From NCBI RefSeq assembly GCF_001518815.1, contig NZ_CP013987.1:3990501-4054500 (forward strand): a DNA stretch of 64,000 bases, written 5' to 3'. The position numbers were made by a program, and so were the translations under genes. The notes under the pieces are model-generated. The model ran no database searches. It was not told the origin of the DNA and saw only the letters and a list, made by a program, of their open reading frames with translations. The stretch is from Pseudomonas oryzihabitans (GTDB lineage: Bacteria > Pseudomonadota > Gammaproteobacteria > Pseudomonadales > Pseudomonadaceae). Positions within the stretch are counted from its first letter, which is position 1; each line of letters opens with the position of its first letter. Below, in pieces: positions 9,977 to 18,451 of this stretch.

Positions 9977-10852
9977 TCACTTGGAATCCCGGTTGCGAAA
10001 GAAGAAGCGAGAGGAAAGGTTCAGGAACAGCACGAACAAGGTCAGCAGCAAGGCGCCGGCCCAGGCCAGTTGCTGCCAGTTCTCGAACGGACTCATGGCG
10101 AACTGGAAGATGGTCACGGGCACGCTGGCCATCGGCTTGAGCAGGTCGGCGCTCCAGTACTGGTTGCCAAAGGCGGTGAACAGCAGCGGTGCGGTCTCGC
10201 CGGTGATGCGGGCGATGGACAGCAGCACCCCGGTCACCACGCCGGCGCGGGAGGCGCGCAACAGGACCTGCAGGGTCACCTTCCACTGGGGAATGCCCAG
10301 CGCCAAGGCCGCTTCGCGCATGGCCGCGGGCTGCAGCTGCATCATCTCGTCGGTGGTACGGGTCACCACCGGCACCACCAGCATGGCCAGTGCCAGGGCC
10401 CCGGCGAAGCCGGAGAAGCCCACGCTGCCGCCAGTGGCCTGATTGAGCGGTACCACCACGGCGGTGTAGATGAACAGACCGATGACGATGGACGGTGCCG
10501 ACAGCAGGATGTCATTGACGAAGCGCACCACCAGACCGAGCTTGGAATGGCGGGCGTACTCGGCCAGCCAGAGTCCGGCCAGGATGCCGATGGGGGCGCC
10601 GATGGCGGTGGCCAGCAGGGTGATCAGCACGCTGCCGAACAGGGCGTTGGCCAGACCACCGTCGGTGGCGCCGGGTGGCGGCGTCATCTCGATGAAGATG
10701 GTCGGGCTGAGGGCGGAGAGTCCCTTGAGCAGGGTGGTGCCGAGGATCCAGGTGAGGAAACCCAGGCCGACCACGGCGGCGGCGCTGCCGAAGATCAGCG
10801 CGATACCGTTCTTGATCCGGCGCTTGCGATAGAGATAGGCGTCGATATGCAT
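9977..10852 (-). CDS. pstA: Phosphate ABC transporter permease PstA
   Basis: Predicted 291-residue inner-membrane permease with about six transmembrane helices. The cytoplasmic coupling segment is [15 protein letters not shown], the EAA-type loop that contacts PstB. The start ATG overlaps the pstC stop by one base (TGATG), so the two permease subunits are probably translationally coupled and made in equal amounts. Confidence 0.96.
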   Translation of the reverse strand: MHIDAYLYRKRRIKNGIALIFGSAAAVVGLGFLTWILGTTLLKGLSALSPTIFIEMTPPPGATDGGLANALFGSVLITLLATAIGAPIGILAGLWLAEYARHSKLGLVVRFVNDILLSAPSIVIGLFIYTAVVVPLNQATGGSVGFSGFAGALALAMLVVPVVTRTTDEMMQLQPAAMREAALALGIPQWKVTLQVLLRASRAGVVTGVLLSIARITGETAPLLFTAFGNQYWSADLLKPMASVPVTIFQFAMSPFENWQQLAWAGALLLTLFVLFLNLSSRFFFRNRDSK

Positions 10853-11826
10853 CAGTTACCTGCCTTGCGCGACAGCTGCGCCAACATCAGACGCGCCGCC
10901 AGCAGCACGAAGAAGGTCACCACGAACAACAGGAAGCCCAGGGCGATCAGCGAGGAGCGGTGCAGATCGGTGTAGGCCTCGTTGAATTCGTTGGCGATCA
11001 CCGAGGCGATGGAGCTGCTTGGCATCATCAGCGACGCGGAGAACTGGTGGGCGTTGCCCAGCACGAAGGTCACCGCCATGGTCTCGCCCAGGGCTCGCCC
11101 CAGACCGAGGAAGGCGCCACCGACCACCGCCGAGCGGGTATAGGGCAGTACGATGTCCCAGCAAACCTCCCAGGTCGTTGAGCCCAAGGCATAGGCCGAC
11201 TCCTTGAGCTGGGGCGGCACGCTGCGGAACACCTCGTACATCACCGAGGTGATGAAGGGCAGGATCATGATCGCCAGGATGATGCCGGCGGTGAGCATGC
11301 CGATGCCCAGCGGCGGACCCTGGAACAGGATGCCGATGATCGGGATGGCGCCCAGGTAGTCGTTGATGAAGGGCGAGATGTACGCGGCCATGAAGGGGCC
11401 GAAGACGAACAGGCCCCACATGCCGTAGATGATCGAGGGGATACCTGCCAGCAGCTCCACCGCCGTGGCCACCGGACCGCGCAGCCAGGTGGGGGCGATT
11501 TCCGACAGGAACAGGGCGATGCCGAAGGCGGTGGGCACGGCCAGCAGCAGGGCGATCAGCGACGTCATCAGGGTGCCGTAGATGGGCACCAGGGCGCCGA
11601 ATTTCTCGGCACCGACGTCCCATTCGGCGGACGTCAGGAAATCCAGGCCAAAGGTCATGAAGGCCAGGCGGCCACCCCAGAGGGTGGACAAGGCTGCCCC
11701 GACCAGCACCGCGAGTACCAGCAGGGCCGCGGAGAACAGCAGGCGCCGGAACCAGGTGTCCGCGCGGGTATCCCGGCGGATGCGCTCTTCCTGAGCGGCC
11801 GAAAGGGGAAGGGTTTGATCGGTCAT
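10852..11826 (-). CDS. pstC: Phosphate ABC transporter permease PstC
   Basis: Predicted 324-residue inner-membrane permease, partner of PstA. It has a cytoplasmic N-terminus followed by about six helices, a conserved ELLAGIPSIIYG segment and the coupling loop KESAYALGSTTWEV. It lies 79 bases after pstS, with an imperfect hairpin in the gap, which fits the usual higher expression of the binding protein than of the permease. Confidence 0.96.
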   Translation of the reverse strand: MTDQTLPLSAAQEERIRRDTRADTWFRRLLFSAALLVLAVLVGAALSTLWGGRLAFMTFGLDFLTSAEWDVGAEKFGALVPIYGTLMTSLIALLLAVPTAFGIALFLSEIAPTWLRGPVATAVELLAGIPSIIYGMWGLFVFGPFMAAYISPFINDYLGAIPIIGILFQGPPLGIGMLTAGIILAIMILPFITSVMYEVFRSVPPQLKESAYALGSTTWEVCWDIVLPYTRSAVVGGAFLGLGRALGETMAVTFVLGNAHQFSASLMMPSSSIASVIANEFNEAYTDLHRSSLIALGFLLFVVTFFVLLAARLMLAQLSRKAGN

Positions 11827-11860
11827 GGCGATTTCCGGTCAGCAGATCGGGATGCGCGAA

Positions 11861-11893
11861 GCCGCCCGGACCCCTCGCGGGATCCCGGACGGC
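11861..11893 (-). promoter_or_regulatory. Hairpin between pstS and pstC
   Basis: Imperfect inverted repeat, GCCGCCCGGACCCC facing GGGATCCCGGACGGC, directly after the pstS stop and without a T-run. Its position suggests a 3-prime stabiliser or partial attenuator for pstS mRNA. This is an inference from place and structure. Confidence 0.4.
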
Positions 11894-11905
11894 AGGCGGT
11901 CTTGC

Positions 11906-12919
11906 TTACTTCTTGAAGTCGGAAGCCCAGTAGCCTTCGATCTGCTTGACCAGCTCGTCGGGAACCGGGACGTAGTCCAGTGCCGCGGCGTCCTTCTGAC
12001 CGTTTTCCAGGGACCACTTGAAGAAGTCGAAGGCGACCTTGCTGCGCTCTTCGTTCTTCGGCTCCTTGTACATCACGATCCAGGTGGTGGCGGTGATCGG
12101 CCAGGCATCGGCGCCCGGGGCGTTGGTCATCAACAGGTTGAAGTCCTTGGCGCTCTTCCAATCGGCGGTGGCGGCAGCGGCCTGGAAGCTCTTGGCGTCG
12201 GGCTGCACGAAGTTGCCGGCGGCGTTCTTCAGCTGCACATGGGACATCTTGTTGGTCAGCGCATAGGCGTACTCGACGTAGCCGATGGAGCCCTTGATCT
12301 GCTTGACGTAGGCAGCGATACCCTCGTTACCCTTGCCACCCACACCGACCGGCCAGTTGACGGTGGTGCCGAAGTTGAACTTCTCCTTCCACTCCGGGCT
12401 GACCTTGGCCAGGTAGTTGGTGAAGTTGTAGGAGGTACCCGAACCGTCCGAACGGCGCACTACGGTGATGGCGCTGGCGGGCAGCTTCATGCCGGGGTTC
12501 AGGGCAGCGATGGCCGGATCGTTCCAGGTCTTGACCTCACCCATGAAGATCTTGGCCAGCAGCGGGCCGTCGAGCTTCAGCTTGCCGGGCTCGATGCCTT
12601 CCACGTTCACCACCGGCACGATGCCGCCGATGATGGTCGGGAACTGGCCCAGGCCGCCTTTCTGCAGGTCCTCGGTGCTCATCGGGGCGTCGGTGGCGCC
12701 GAAGTCCACGGTGGCCGCCTTGATCTGGGCGATACCGCCGCCAGAACCGATGGATTGGTAGTTGACGCGGTTACCGGTCTTCTCGCTGAAGGTCTGCGAC
12801 CACTTCGACAGAACGGGATACACGAAGCTCGAACCTGCGCCCGTGACATCCACGGCATGAGCGGCAGTGCTCAGGCAAAAGGCCGACAACAACAGGGAGA
12901 GGCTGAACGTGCGTTTCAT
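11906..12919 (-). CDS. pstS: Periplasmic phosphate-binding protein PstS
   Basis: Predicted 337-residue precursor with a signal peptide cleaved near residue 22 (STAAHA). Phosphate-contact segments are visible: TGAGSSFVYPV at the mature N-terminus, GSGGGIAQI, FGATDAPMS and RRSDGSGTSYNFTNYL. It belongs to the E. coli-like PstS type. Its promoter carries a Pho box at 12968-12985, so phosphate starvation through PhoB should induce it. It is the first gene of the minus-strand pstSCAB operon. Confidence 0.97.
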   Translation of the reverse strand: MKRTFSLSLLLSAFCLSTAAHAVDVTGAGSSFVYPVLSKWSQTFSEKTGNRVNYQSIGSGGGIAQIKAATVDFGATDAPMSTEDLQKGGLGQFPTIIGGIVPVVNVEGIEPGKLKLDGPLLAKIFMGEVKTWNDPAIAALNPGMKLPASAITVVRRSDGSGTSYNFTNYLAKVSPEWKEKFNFGTTVNWPVGVGGKGNEGIAAYVKQIKGSIGYVEYAYALTNKMSHVQLKNAAGNFVQPDAKSFQAAAATADWKSAKDFNLLMTNAPGADAWPITATTWIVMYKEPKNEERSKVAFDFFKWSLENGQKDAAALDYVPVPDELVKQIEGYWASDFKK

Positions 12920-12967
12920 GGTTGCTCCATTACCTAGTGAGGGCTGGCGCTAGGCTATTGCCGAAAT

Positions 12968-12985
12968 GTGACAATTAAGTGTCAG
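12968..12985 (-). promoter_or_regulatory. Pho box (PhoB binding site) of pstS
   Basis: Read on the minus strand the site is CTGACAC, TTAA, TTGTCAC: two 7-base direct repeats spaced by 4 bases, close to the PhoB consensus CTGTCAT N4 CTGTCAT. It lies 48 bases upstream of the pstS ATG, where a Pho box replaces the -35 element. Confidence 0.85.
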
Positions 12986-12989
12986 CGCC

Positions 12990-13312
12990 ATGACGAAACG
13001 AGGAAGGCAGAGCGCCAGTATCAGCCCGCTCTGACCGGCTCATGGCTGCTTCCAGGGACACCTCAGGTCGTGTGCTCCTATGCTCATTCAGCTGCTCGCA
13101 GACGACCTCCAGCGATCCTCTGGCGACGCCCCGCCCATACGTTGTAGGTCGCCGTCGGCTATTGCCGGCATCCTGTACTGCGGCTAAAGCCCTGTCGCCA
13201 AGCGCTATCCAGCTGCCTCGGCCGATTTCAAGCCAGCAGGACGGCAGAAGATTTAGCCAAGGCTATATATATTAGAACTATCTACAAGATAGACTTTCTC
13301 TATTCGGCTAGG
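12990..13312. other. Intergenic stretch between pstS and the mntP leader
   Basis: About 320 bases with no supported gene. One 77-codon frame (13042-13275) is open on the plus strand but has no ribosome binding site and an unprotein-like composition. The last 50 bases are AT-rich (tatatatattag, about 13264-13275) and probably hold the promoter of the manganese riboswitch transcript. Confidence 0.4.
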
Positions 13313-13433
13313 TAAGGTGGCGGCCTCTTTGGGGAGTAGCCTGCTTCCACCACGGTGGAAAGCGTCCTGATCAACATACTCGGCAACCGCCGTGGTCAGG
13401 ACAGCCAGTCAGGGTTGGCGAGACCAGGGGCAT
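13313..13433 (+). promoter_or_regulatory. yybP-ykoY manganese riboswitch
   Basis: The leader of mntP has the conserved elements of the yybP-ykoY aptamer: GGGGAGTAGC at 13331-13340, a hairpin GCTTCCACC / GGTGGAAAGC, the loop strand ACATACTCGG at 13374-13383 and a closing GGCGAGACC at 13418-13426. The two conserved loops form the Mn2+ site in characterised members. Binding of Mn2+ turns on the exporter gene, 64 bases downstream. Exact ends are approximate. Confidence 0.88.
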
Positions 13434-13496
13434 CACCGCGCCGTGCCGGGCGTGCGGGGATGTCTTGTGGATCCGAGCCCGGCCGGCGCTGTGACG

Positions 13497-14069
13497 ATGA
13501 ACCCCGCTTCCCTGATGTTCCTGGCGTTTGCCATGTCCACCGATGCCTTTGCCGCCGCCGTCGGCAAGGGTGCCAGCCTGCACAAGCCCTGCCTGCGCGA
13601 AGCCCTGCGCACCGGTGCCATCTTTGGCGTCATCGAAGCCATCACCCCGGTGATCGGCTGGGCCGTCGGCCTGACTGCCGCCCAGTACGTCCAGCCCTGG
13701 GATCACTGGATCGCCTTCACCCTGCTCACCGTGCTGGGCCTGCGCATGATCTGGGCCGGCTTCGGCGCACCTGACGCGGAAGAAGAAAAACCCCGCCAGC
13801 ATTCCTTCATGCTGCTCGCGCTCACGGCCGTGGCCACCAGCATCGACGCCCTCGCCGTAGGCGTCGGCCTGGCCTTCATCGACGTCAACATCATCACTGC
13901 CGCCCTGGCCATCGGCCTCGCCACCATGGTCATGGTGACCACCGGGGTGCTGCTGGGTCGGGTGATGGGCAACCTGGTCGGCAAGCGTGCGGAAATGCTC
14001 GGTGGCGTGGTGCTGATCGTGATCGGCGCCGTCATCCTCCACGAGCACCTGACCTCCGTCGCCGCCTGA
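13497..14069 (+). CDS. mntP: Manganese efflux pump MntP
   Basis: Predicted 190-residue inner-membrane Mn2+ exporter with six helices made of two homologous three-helix halves. Each half has its conserved acidic motif ([14 protein letters not shown] near the start; [15 protein letters not shown] in the middle), typical of the MntP/YebN family. The ATG at 13497 gives a product of the usual length. The upstream riboswitch makes induction by manganese nearly certain. Its stop overlaps the next ATG (TGATG). Confidence 0.95.
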   Translation: MNPASLMFLAFAMSTDAFAAAVGKGASLHKPCLREALRTGAIFGVIEAITPVIGWAVGLTAAQYVQPWDHWIAFTLLTVLGLRMIWAGFGAPDAEEEKPRQHSFMLLALTAVATSIDALAVGVGLAFIDVNIITAALAIGLATMVMVTTGVLLGRVMGNLVGKRAEMLGGVVLIVIGAVILHEHLTSVAA

Positions 14070-14905
14070 TGGCCCGGCTCTGGCGCGGCGCCCTCATCAC
14101 CCTGGCCGCGAGCCTGCTGGCCGCAGTCGGCTTTCTCGCCTGGCAACGCTTCTGGCCAGCCCAGGCCGCCACGGGCTGGCACTACGAAGTAGCCTATCCT
14201 GACATCGCCAAGGCCAGCGCCCTGGCCTGGCAGGGCGACGCCCTGCTCGCCGCGGAAGAACTCAAGGATGGCAAGGGCCGCCTGCTGCGCATCGATGCCC
14301 AGGGCCGCCGCAGCGTGCTTAGCGCGGGTCTGTACAAGCCCGATGGCCTGACGCCCTATCGCAACGGTTTCGCCTATAGCCAGGAAGGCGGCACTCATCC
14401 GATCCGCTGGTTCGATGCCGCGGGCAGTCGCGATCTCTTCATGGGTATCAACGCCCAGGGCCTCTGGGTCGAAGGCGAGCACCTCTATGCCGTGGAAGAC
14501 CGCAAGGGTGAGGGACGCCTGCTGCGCTACGACGCCGCCGACGGCAGCCTGACGGTGCTGCGCGACCACCTGGACGAGGCGGAGTCCTTTACCCGCTGCC
14601 CGGACGGCACGGCCTTCTATACCGAGAAATCCCGCGGCCTGGTGCGTCAGCTCAGCGACGATGGCCGCGATCCGCCGGCGCTGCGTGAGCTGCGCGAACC
14701 GAGCTTTCTGCTCTGCGACCACCGCGGCCTGTGGATCAGCGAAGACTCCACCCACCGCGCCCGGCTGCTGCTCTGGGATCGCCAGTCAGCGCCACGCGCC
14801 ATCCTGACGTTTCTACGTGCCCCCCAGGCCCTGCTGCCCAAGGGCGACGGCTATCTGCTAGCCGAGGGTGGGCGCGACCGAATCATTGCGCTCTATCCAC
14901 GCTAG
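14069..14905 (+). CDS. Membrane-anchored beta-propeller-like protein
   Basis: Predicted 278-residue protein with an N-terminal signal anchor (about residues 7-25) and a periplasmic domain of repeated four-strand units with Asp-Gly turns (LLRIDAQGRRSVL, LYKPDGLTPYRNG, LLRYDAADGSLTVL, GLWISEDSTHRARLLLW). This resembles NHL/SMP-30-type propellers. The start overlaps the mntP stop by one base, so it should be under the same manganese riboswitch; a role in metal homeostasis or envelope sensing is therefore possible but unproven. Confidence 0.65.
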   Translation: MARLWRGALITLAASLLAAVGFLAWQRFWPAQAATGWHYEVAYPDIAKASALAWQGDALLAAEELKDGKGRLLRIDAQGRRSVLSAGLYKPDGLTPYRNGFAYSQEGGTHPIRWFDAAGSRDLFMGINAQGLWVEGEHLYAVEDRKGEGRLLRYDAADGSLTVLRDHLDEAESFTRCPDGTAFYTEKSRGLVRQLSDDGRDPPALRELREPSFLLCDHRGLWISEDSTHRARLLLWDRQSAPRAILTFLRAPQALLPKGDGYLLAEGGRDRIIALYPR

Positions 14906-14951
14906 GTTCCGTACTAAAGCGACCTGCGCGCGGTGCCACTTCGTCCTGCTC

Positions 14952-15494
14952 CTAGAGCATGCGCCTGAGGGTATCGTCCCGGCGTACCAGGTGATGCCAG
15001 AGCGCGGCCAGCACATGCAGCCCGATCACCCAATAGAAGGCCTTGCCCAGCCAGAGGTGCACGCCCTTGAGCGACTGCGCCAGCTCGCGATCCACGGCGA
15101 AGGGCGACGGTAGCGCCAGGGTGCTGGAGGGGATCTTCACCTCGCCAATGGTCAGCCAGACGGTGAAGAGGCCCAGTAGCGGCTGGGCCAGCAGGAAGGC
15201 ATAGAGGGCGTAGTGGGTGAGCCGACTGATCCGCTCAAGGCCTGTGGCCAGCGGCGGCGTGATGGGTGGCACCGGATGGCGCTGGCGTACCCAGAGGCGC
15301 GGCACCACCAGGAGCAATACCAGCAATCCCACCCAGAAGTGGCCGAGGGTCACCCACTGGCGCTCCAGGGAGCCACGTTCGAACTGACCGCGGTTGGTGA
15401 TCAGCACATAGGCCAGCAGCACCAACAGGGCCATGAGCCAGTGCAGCAGGCGTGCGCTGCGGGCATAGCGAGAAAGGGATGAAGCCGAAGGCAT
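14952..15494 (-). CDS. Cytochrome b561
   Basis: Predicted 180-residue diheme membrane cytochrome with four helices. Axial-ligand histidines are visible in ARLLHWLMALLV, GHFWVGLL, LTHYALYAFL and GLHVLAALWHHL. Family members move electrons from quinol or superoxide across the inner membrane. The ATG at 15494 is chosen over an upstream one (15554) because it gives the normal family length and an AGGA-type site precedes it. The gene is convergent with the propeller gene and downstream of the sulfatase-like gene. Confidence 0.88.
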   Translation of the reverse strand: MPSASSLSRYARSARLLHWLMALLVLLAYVLITNRGQFERGSLERQWVTLGHFWVGLLVLLLVVPRLWVRQRHPVPPITPPLATGLERISRLTHYALYAFLLAQPLLGLFTVWLTIGEVKIPSSTLALPSPFAVDRELAQSLKGVHLWLGKAFYWVIGLHVLAALWHHLVRRDDTLRRML

Positions 15495-15573
15495 GACGAG
15501 GTCCTGATACCGAGATGATAAGGCGCCGGCAGTGTAGCGGCGCCCTAGAGCCAAGGGTAAGACGGCTGCAGCC

Positions 15574-17247
15574 TCAACCGCAGGGCGCTGCCGAGCTGTC
15601 CAGCAGCAGCTTGCTCAGTTGCTGCGGTGGCTGGTGCACCAGCCCGGTGGGCGATTCGCAGACGCGCTGCACGAAATTATCGCTGAACAGCAGCTTGCCA
15701 TGGACGAAGTGTTCCTCCGGGCGGCGATTGGGATTGTCGATGCGGGTACCCAGGCGCTCCGCCAGCCAGCTGCCGGCTTCGTAATGGCTGATCCAGCGCT
15801 CGCCATGCAGACCGGCCAGGGCATTGGCCGGTGCGTCCCGCGCCACCACGATCACTGGCACATCGCTGACCTCGGGCACCAGGTCGTTGTGCCCCCAGTG
15901 ACCGCCCTCCCCCAGCCGCTGGCCGTGATCGCCCGTGATGATCAGGTAGCGCTCACCCTCCAGGCGGTCGAAGTCGGCGAGGATCTCGGCGAGCAGGCCA
16001 TCCAGGTAATGCAGCGAATTGTCGTAGGCATTGGCCTGGCCCTCGATGCCGGTGTCCGGCCAGGGGGCTGGCGCGGCCTCGTGCCGGTAGTTCTGCGCAT
16101 AGGGCAGGTGCGCGGTACGCAGATTGAGCACCACGAAGTTGCGCGGCGCCCAGCGCTGTTCGTCGAGGATAGCCAGCAGGGCACGATCCTGGCGTTGCAG
16201 GAAACGCAGCGGATGGTCCTCGCGGGTGATGGACACGTCCAGATAGCGACTGCCCAGGTGCGCCAGCAACTTGGATTCCTGGGACGACAGCCAGTGGGTG
16301 CGAAAGCCGGCGGCCTGGGCGAAGCGGAACAGGTTGATCTCGCCGGTGCGCAATCGCTGGTCCTGGCCCGGCTCGCGGATGGGATTCAATAGATAGGGCA
16401 GGCTGACGTCGGTGGCCACCCCTGCCGCTACCCCGGGCCGGATCAGCGCCTGGGGATTGCCCGCCAGATAGGCCGATAGATTCGGGGTGGTATTGCGATG
16501 GTAACCGAAGGCGCCCAGGCGATCGCTGCGCAGGGAATCGGCCACCACCAGCCAGACGTGTCGCGCCGTGCTGGGCACCTGGACGAGGTCATAGGGCGCA
16601 TAGGCCGTGGGCGGCAGGGTCACCTCGCTACGCCCGGCCAGACGCACCGCCCAGGCGGAAAAGGCATTGAGGCTGTTGTGCAGGCCGCTGCGACTGGGGC
16701 TGGGCACGAAGGCGTCGAGATTGCGGTAGGTGGCGCGATAGGGCTTGGACAGCAGCACCGCGGCGATCAGGACCAGCGCCCAGCGACTGGCGGGCAGCGG
16801 CACCCGGCCCGGCAGGTACAGATGCAGGGCGATCAGCAGGCTATAGGGCAGCCCCACGCACAGCAGCACCGGCCAGTGCTCGGGCAGGCTGACCCCGAGT
16901 GTCTGGCGGACCTCGGCGGTATCGCCCAGCAGCGCCTGGATATCGATGGCACTGAGCGGCTCGCCGAAAAAGCTCAGGTTGCCCAGCTGCAGCAGCTGCA
17001 TCAGGGCGAACAGCAGCAGGAGGGCAGCCGCCAGGCGCGGCAGGTTGCACAGCCACAGCGCCAGGCTGAACACCCAGAGCGCCGCGACATAGCCCGCTTC
17101 CAGTTCGGCGCGGTTGTTCGGAGTGAAGAGCTGCTGGAGGAAGTCGTCGGCCAGCAACAGCAGGCCACTCAGGCTGCTCAAGGCCAACAGGTTGCACCAG
17201 GGCCGCCAACCTCGGGCCTGGGGACGAGTGCGCGCAGCGAGCAGCAT
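15574..17247 (-). CDS. Sulfatase-fold membrane transferase (phosphoethanolamine transferase-like)
   Basis: Predicted 557-residue inner-membrane protein with about five N-terminal helices (to about residue 175) and a large periplasmic alkaline-phosphatase/sulfatase domain. The metal and nucleophile strand is WLVVADSLRSDRLG, with Ser where EptA-type enzymes usually carry Thr; GDHGQRLGEGGHWGHND provides the other metal ligands. Relatives attach phosphoethanolamine or glycerol-phosphate to lipid A, glucans or other envelope glycans. A PmrA-like site about 90 bases upstream fits lipid A or envelope remodelling. The exact donor and acceptor are unknown. Confidence 0.75.
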   Translation of the reverse strand: MLLAARTRPQARGWRPWCNLLALSSLSGLLLLADDFLQQLFTPNNRAELEAGYVAALWVFSLALWLCNLPRLAAALLLLFALMQLLQLGNLSFFGEPLSAIDIQALLGDTAEVRQTLGVSLPEHWPVLLCVGLPYSLLIALHLYLPGRVPLPASRWALVLIAAVLLSKPYRATYRNLDAFVPSPSRSGLHNSLNAFSAWAVRLAGRSEVTLPPTAYAPYDLVQVPSTARHVWLVVADSLRSDRLGAFGYHRNTTPNLSAYLAGNPQALIRPGVAAGVATDVSLPYLLNPIREPGQDQRLRTGEINLFRFAQAAGFRTHWLSSQESKLLAHLGSRYLDVSITREDHPLRFLQRQDRALLAILDEQRWAPRNFVVLNLRTAHLPYAQNYRHEAAPAPWPDTGIEGQANAYDNSLHYLDGLLAEILADFDRLEGERYLIITGDHGQRLGEGGHWGHNDLVPEVSDVPVIVVARDAPANALAGLHGERWISHYEAGSWLAERLGTRIDNPNRRPEEHFVHGKLLFSDNFVQRVCESPTGLVHQPPQQLSKLLLDSSAAPCG

Positions 17248-17337
17248 CAGGGCACCCTGCGCGAGGGCATGGAGAGGCAGCGGCGAACGAACATGGCGGG
17301 CTCCGGCGACAGGAAGCCGCCACCCTGGAGGGCGAAC

Positions 17338-17376
17338 CTTAATGGAGTCTTAGTGGCTCATCCGCGGTTACAGATG
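17338..17376 (-). promoter_or_regulatory. PmrA/QseB-like bipartite site before the sulfatase-fold gene
   Basis: CTTAAT N5 CTTAGT at 17338-17354 matches the spaced hexamer layout of PmrA, QseB and ColR boxes. A second block GGTTACAGATG begins exactly 28 bases after the first hexamer. The same two blocks with the same spacing occur before the PepSY gene at 19307-19345, so the pair is probably read by one regulator, most simply the response regulator encoded at 19414. Confidence 0.65.
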
Positions 17377-17407
17377 ACCGCTCGGTCATCCGGCAGGTGA
17401 GGCTGGC

Positions 17408-17438
17408 TTGACCCTGAAGTCACTTCAGGCTTCAGGAT
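17408..17438 (+). promoter_or_regulatory. MerR-type promoter/operator of the CDF exporter
   Basis: A -35 TTGACC (17408-17413), a 19-base spacer and a weak -10 CAGGAT (17433-17438). The long spacer holds a perfect palindrome CCTGAAG TCA CTTCAGG (17413-17429). This over-spaced promoter with central dyad is the hallmark of metal-responsive MerR regulators such as ZntR, CadR and CueR, which unwind the spacer to activate. No MerR gene is in the window. Confidence 0.8.
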
Positions 17439-17494
17439 GGTCAGATAGAGAGGCGCTTGCACGCCTCGCCTTCTTTTCAGCCGGAGACCTAGAG

Positions 17495-18451
17495 ATGAGT
17501 GGCTCCACCCGTCACCACGATCACGATCACGATCACGATCATCAGCATGGCCACGAGCACGGCCATGGTCACTCCCATGCCCCGCGGGTAACCGCCGACA
17601 ACGAGCGCAAGCTCAAGCTGGTCTTCTGTCTGACCTTCGGCTACGCCATCGTCCAGGCCGTGGGTGGCTGGTGGTCCGGCTCCCTGGCGCTGATCGCCGA
17701 CTCGGGGCACATGGTCTCGGATGCCGCCGCCCTGCTGCTGGCGCTGGTGGCCTACCGGGTGGCGGCCAAGGCCGCCAATGCCCGCTTCACCTATGGCTTC
17801 CACCGGGTGCGCATCCTCGCGGCCCTGACCAATGGCGTCGCCCTGCTGCTGCTGGTCCTGTGGATCGGCTGGGAAGCGATCATGCGATTGCGCGAGCCCA
17901 CCGAGGTCTTGTCCGGCCCCATGCTGGTGGTGGCGGTGATCGGCCTGGTGGTCAACATCGTCGGCTTCCTGGTGCTGAACGGCGGACACAAGGACGACAG
18001 CAATCTACGCGGTGCCCTGCTGCACGTGGCCGGCGACCTGCTGGGGTCGGTAGGCGCCATCGCCGCCGCCCTGGGCATCCTCTGGACTGGCTGGACCTGG
18101 CTGGATCCGGCGCTGTCGATCCTGGTCGCCCTGCTCATCGTCAAATCGGCCTGGACCCTGGTGCGTGACGCTGGTGCCGTCCTGCTGCAGGCGGCGCCGC
18201 GGGAATTCGACACCGCTGGCGCCACGGCAGAGGTGCGCGCCCTGCCGGAGGTGGCCGAGGTGGGCCACCTGCACGTCTGGACCCTGACCGACGAAACCCG
18301 CATCGCCACCCTGCACATCACCCCGGCGCCGGGCAGCGATCCGCTGCGGTTGCCGACCCTGGTGGGTGAGCTGCTGCGCAGTCGTCATGGCCTGCAGCAC
18401 GTGACGGTGCAGGTGGATCCGCCGGGTACCCTCGACGGGCACTGCGCCTAG
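17495..18451 (+). CDS. Cation diffusion facilitator metal exporter (CzcD-like)
   Basis: Predicted 318-residue inner-membrane exporter of Zn2+, Cd2+ or Co2+ by proton exchange. It starts with a His/Asp-rich tract (alternating HD and HG pairs, residues about 6-27), a metal-gathering tail. Six helices follow, with the transport-site motif LIADSGHMVSDAAALL in helix 2 and HVAGDLLGSVG in helix 5, then a cytoplasmic ferredoxin-like domain with the HLHVWTLTD strand. The ATG at 17495 follows CGGAGA; an upstream in-frame TTG coincides with the promoter -35 and is rejected. The MerR-type promoter predicts metal induction. Confidence 0.93.
   Translation: MSGSTRHHDHDHDHDHQHGHEHGHGHSHAPRVTADNERKLKLVFCLTFGYAIVQAVGGWWSGSLALIADSGHMVSDAAALLLALVAYRVAAKAANARFTYGFHRVRILAALTNGVALLLLVLWIGWEAIMRLREPTEVLSGPMLVVAVIGLVVNIVGFLVLNGGHKDDSNLRGALLHVAGDLLGSVGAIAAALGILWTGWTWLDPALSILVALLIVKSAWTLVRDAGAVLLQAAPREFDTAGATAEVRALPEVAEVGHLHVWTLTDETRIATLHITPAPGSDPLRLPTLVGELLRSRHGLQHVTVQVDPPGTLDGHCA

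Noticed and set aside
13042-13275. 77-codon ORF between pstS and the mntP riboswitch
   Set aside because: No ribosome site, Ser/Arg/Pro-rich unstructured translation, and it ends in the AT-rich promoter of the riboswitch.
17408-17494. TTG start giving the CDF exporter 29 extra residues
   Set aside because: The TTG is the -35 element of the MerR-type promoter, so this DNA is not in the mRNA; ATG 17495 has a ribosome site.
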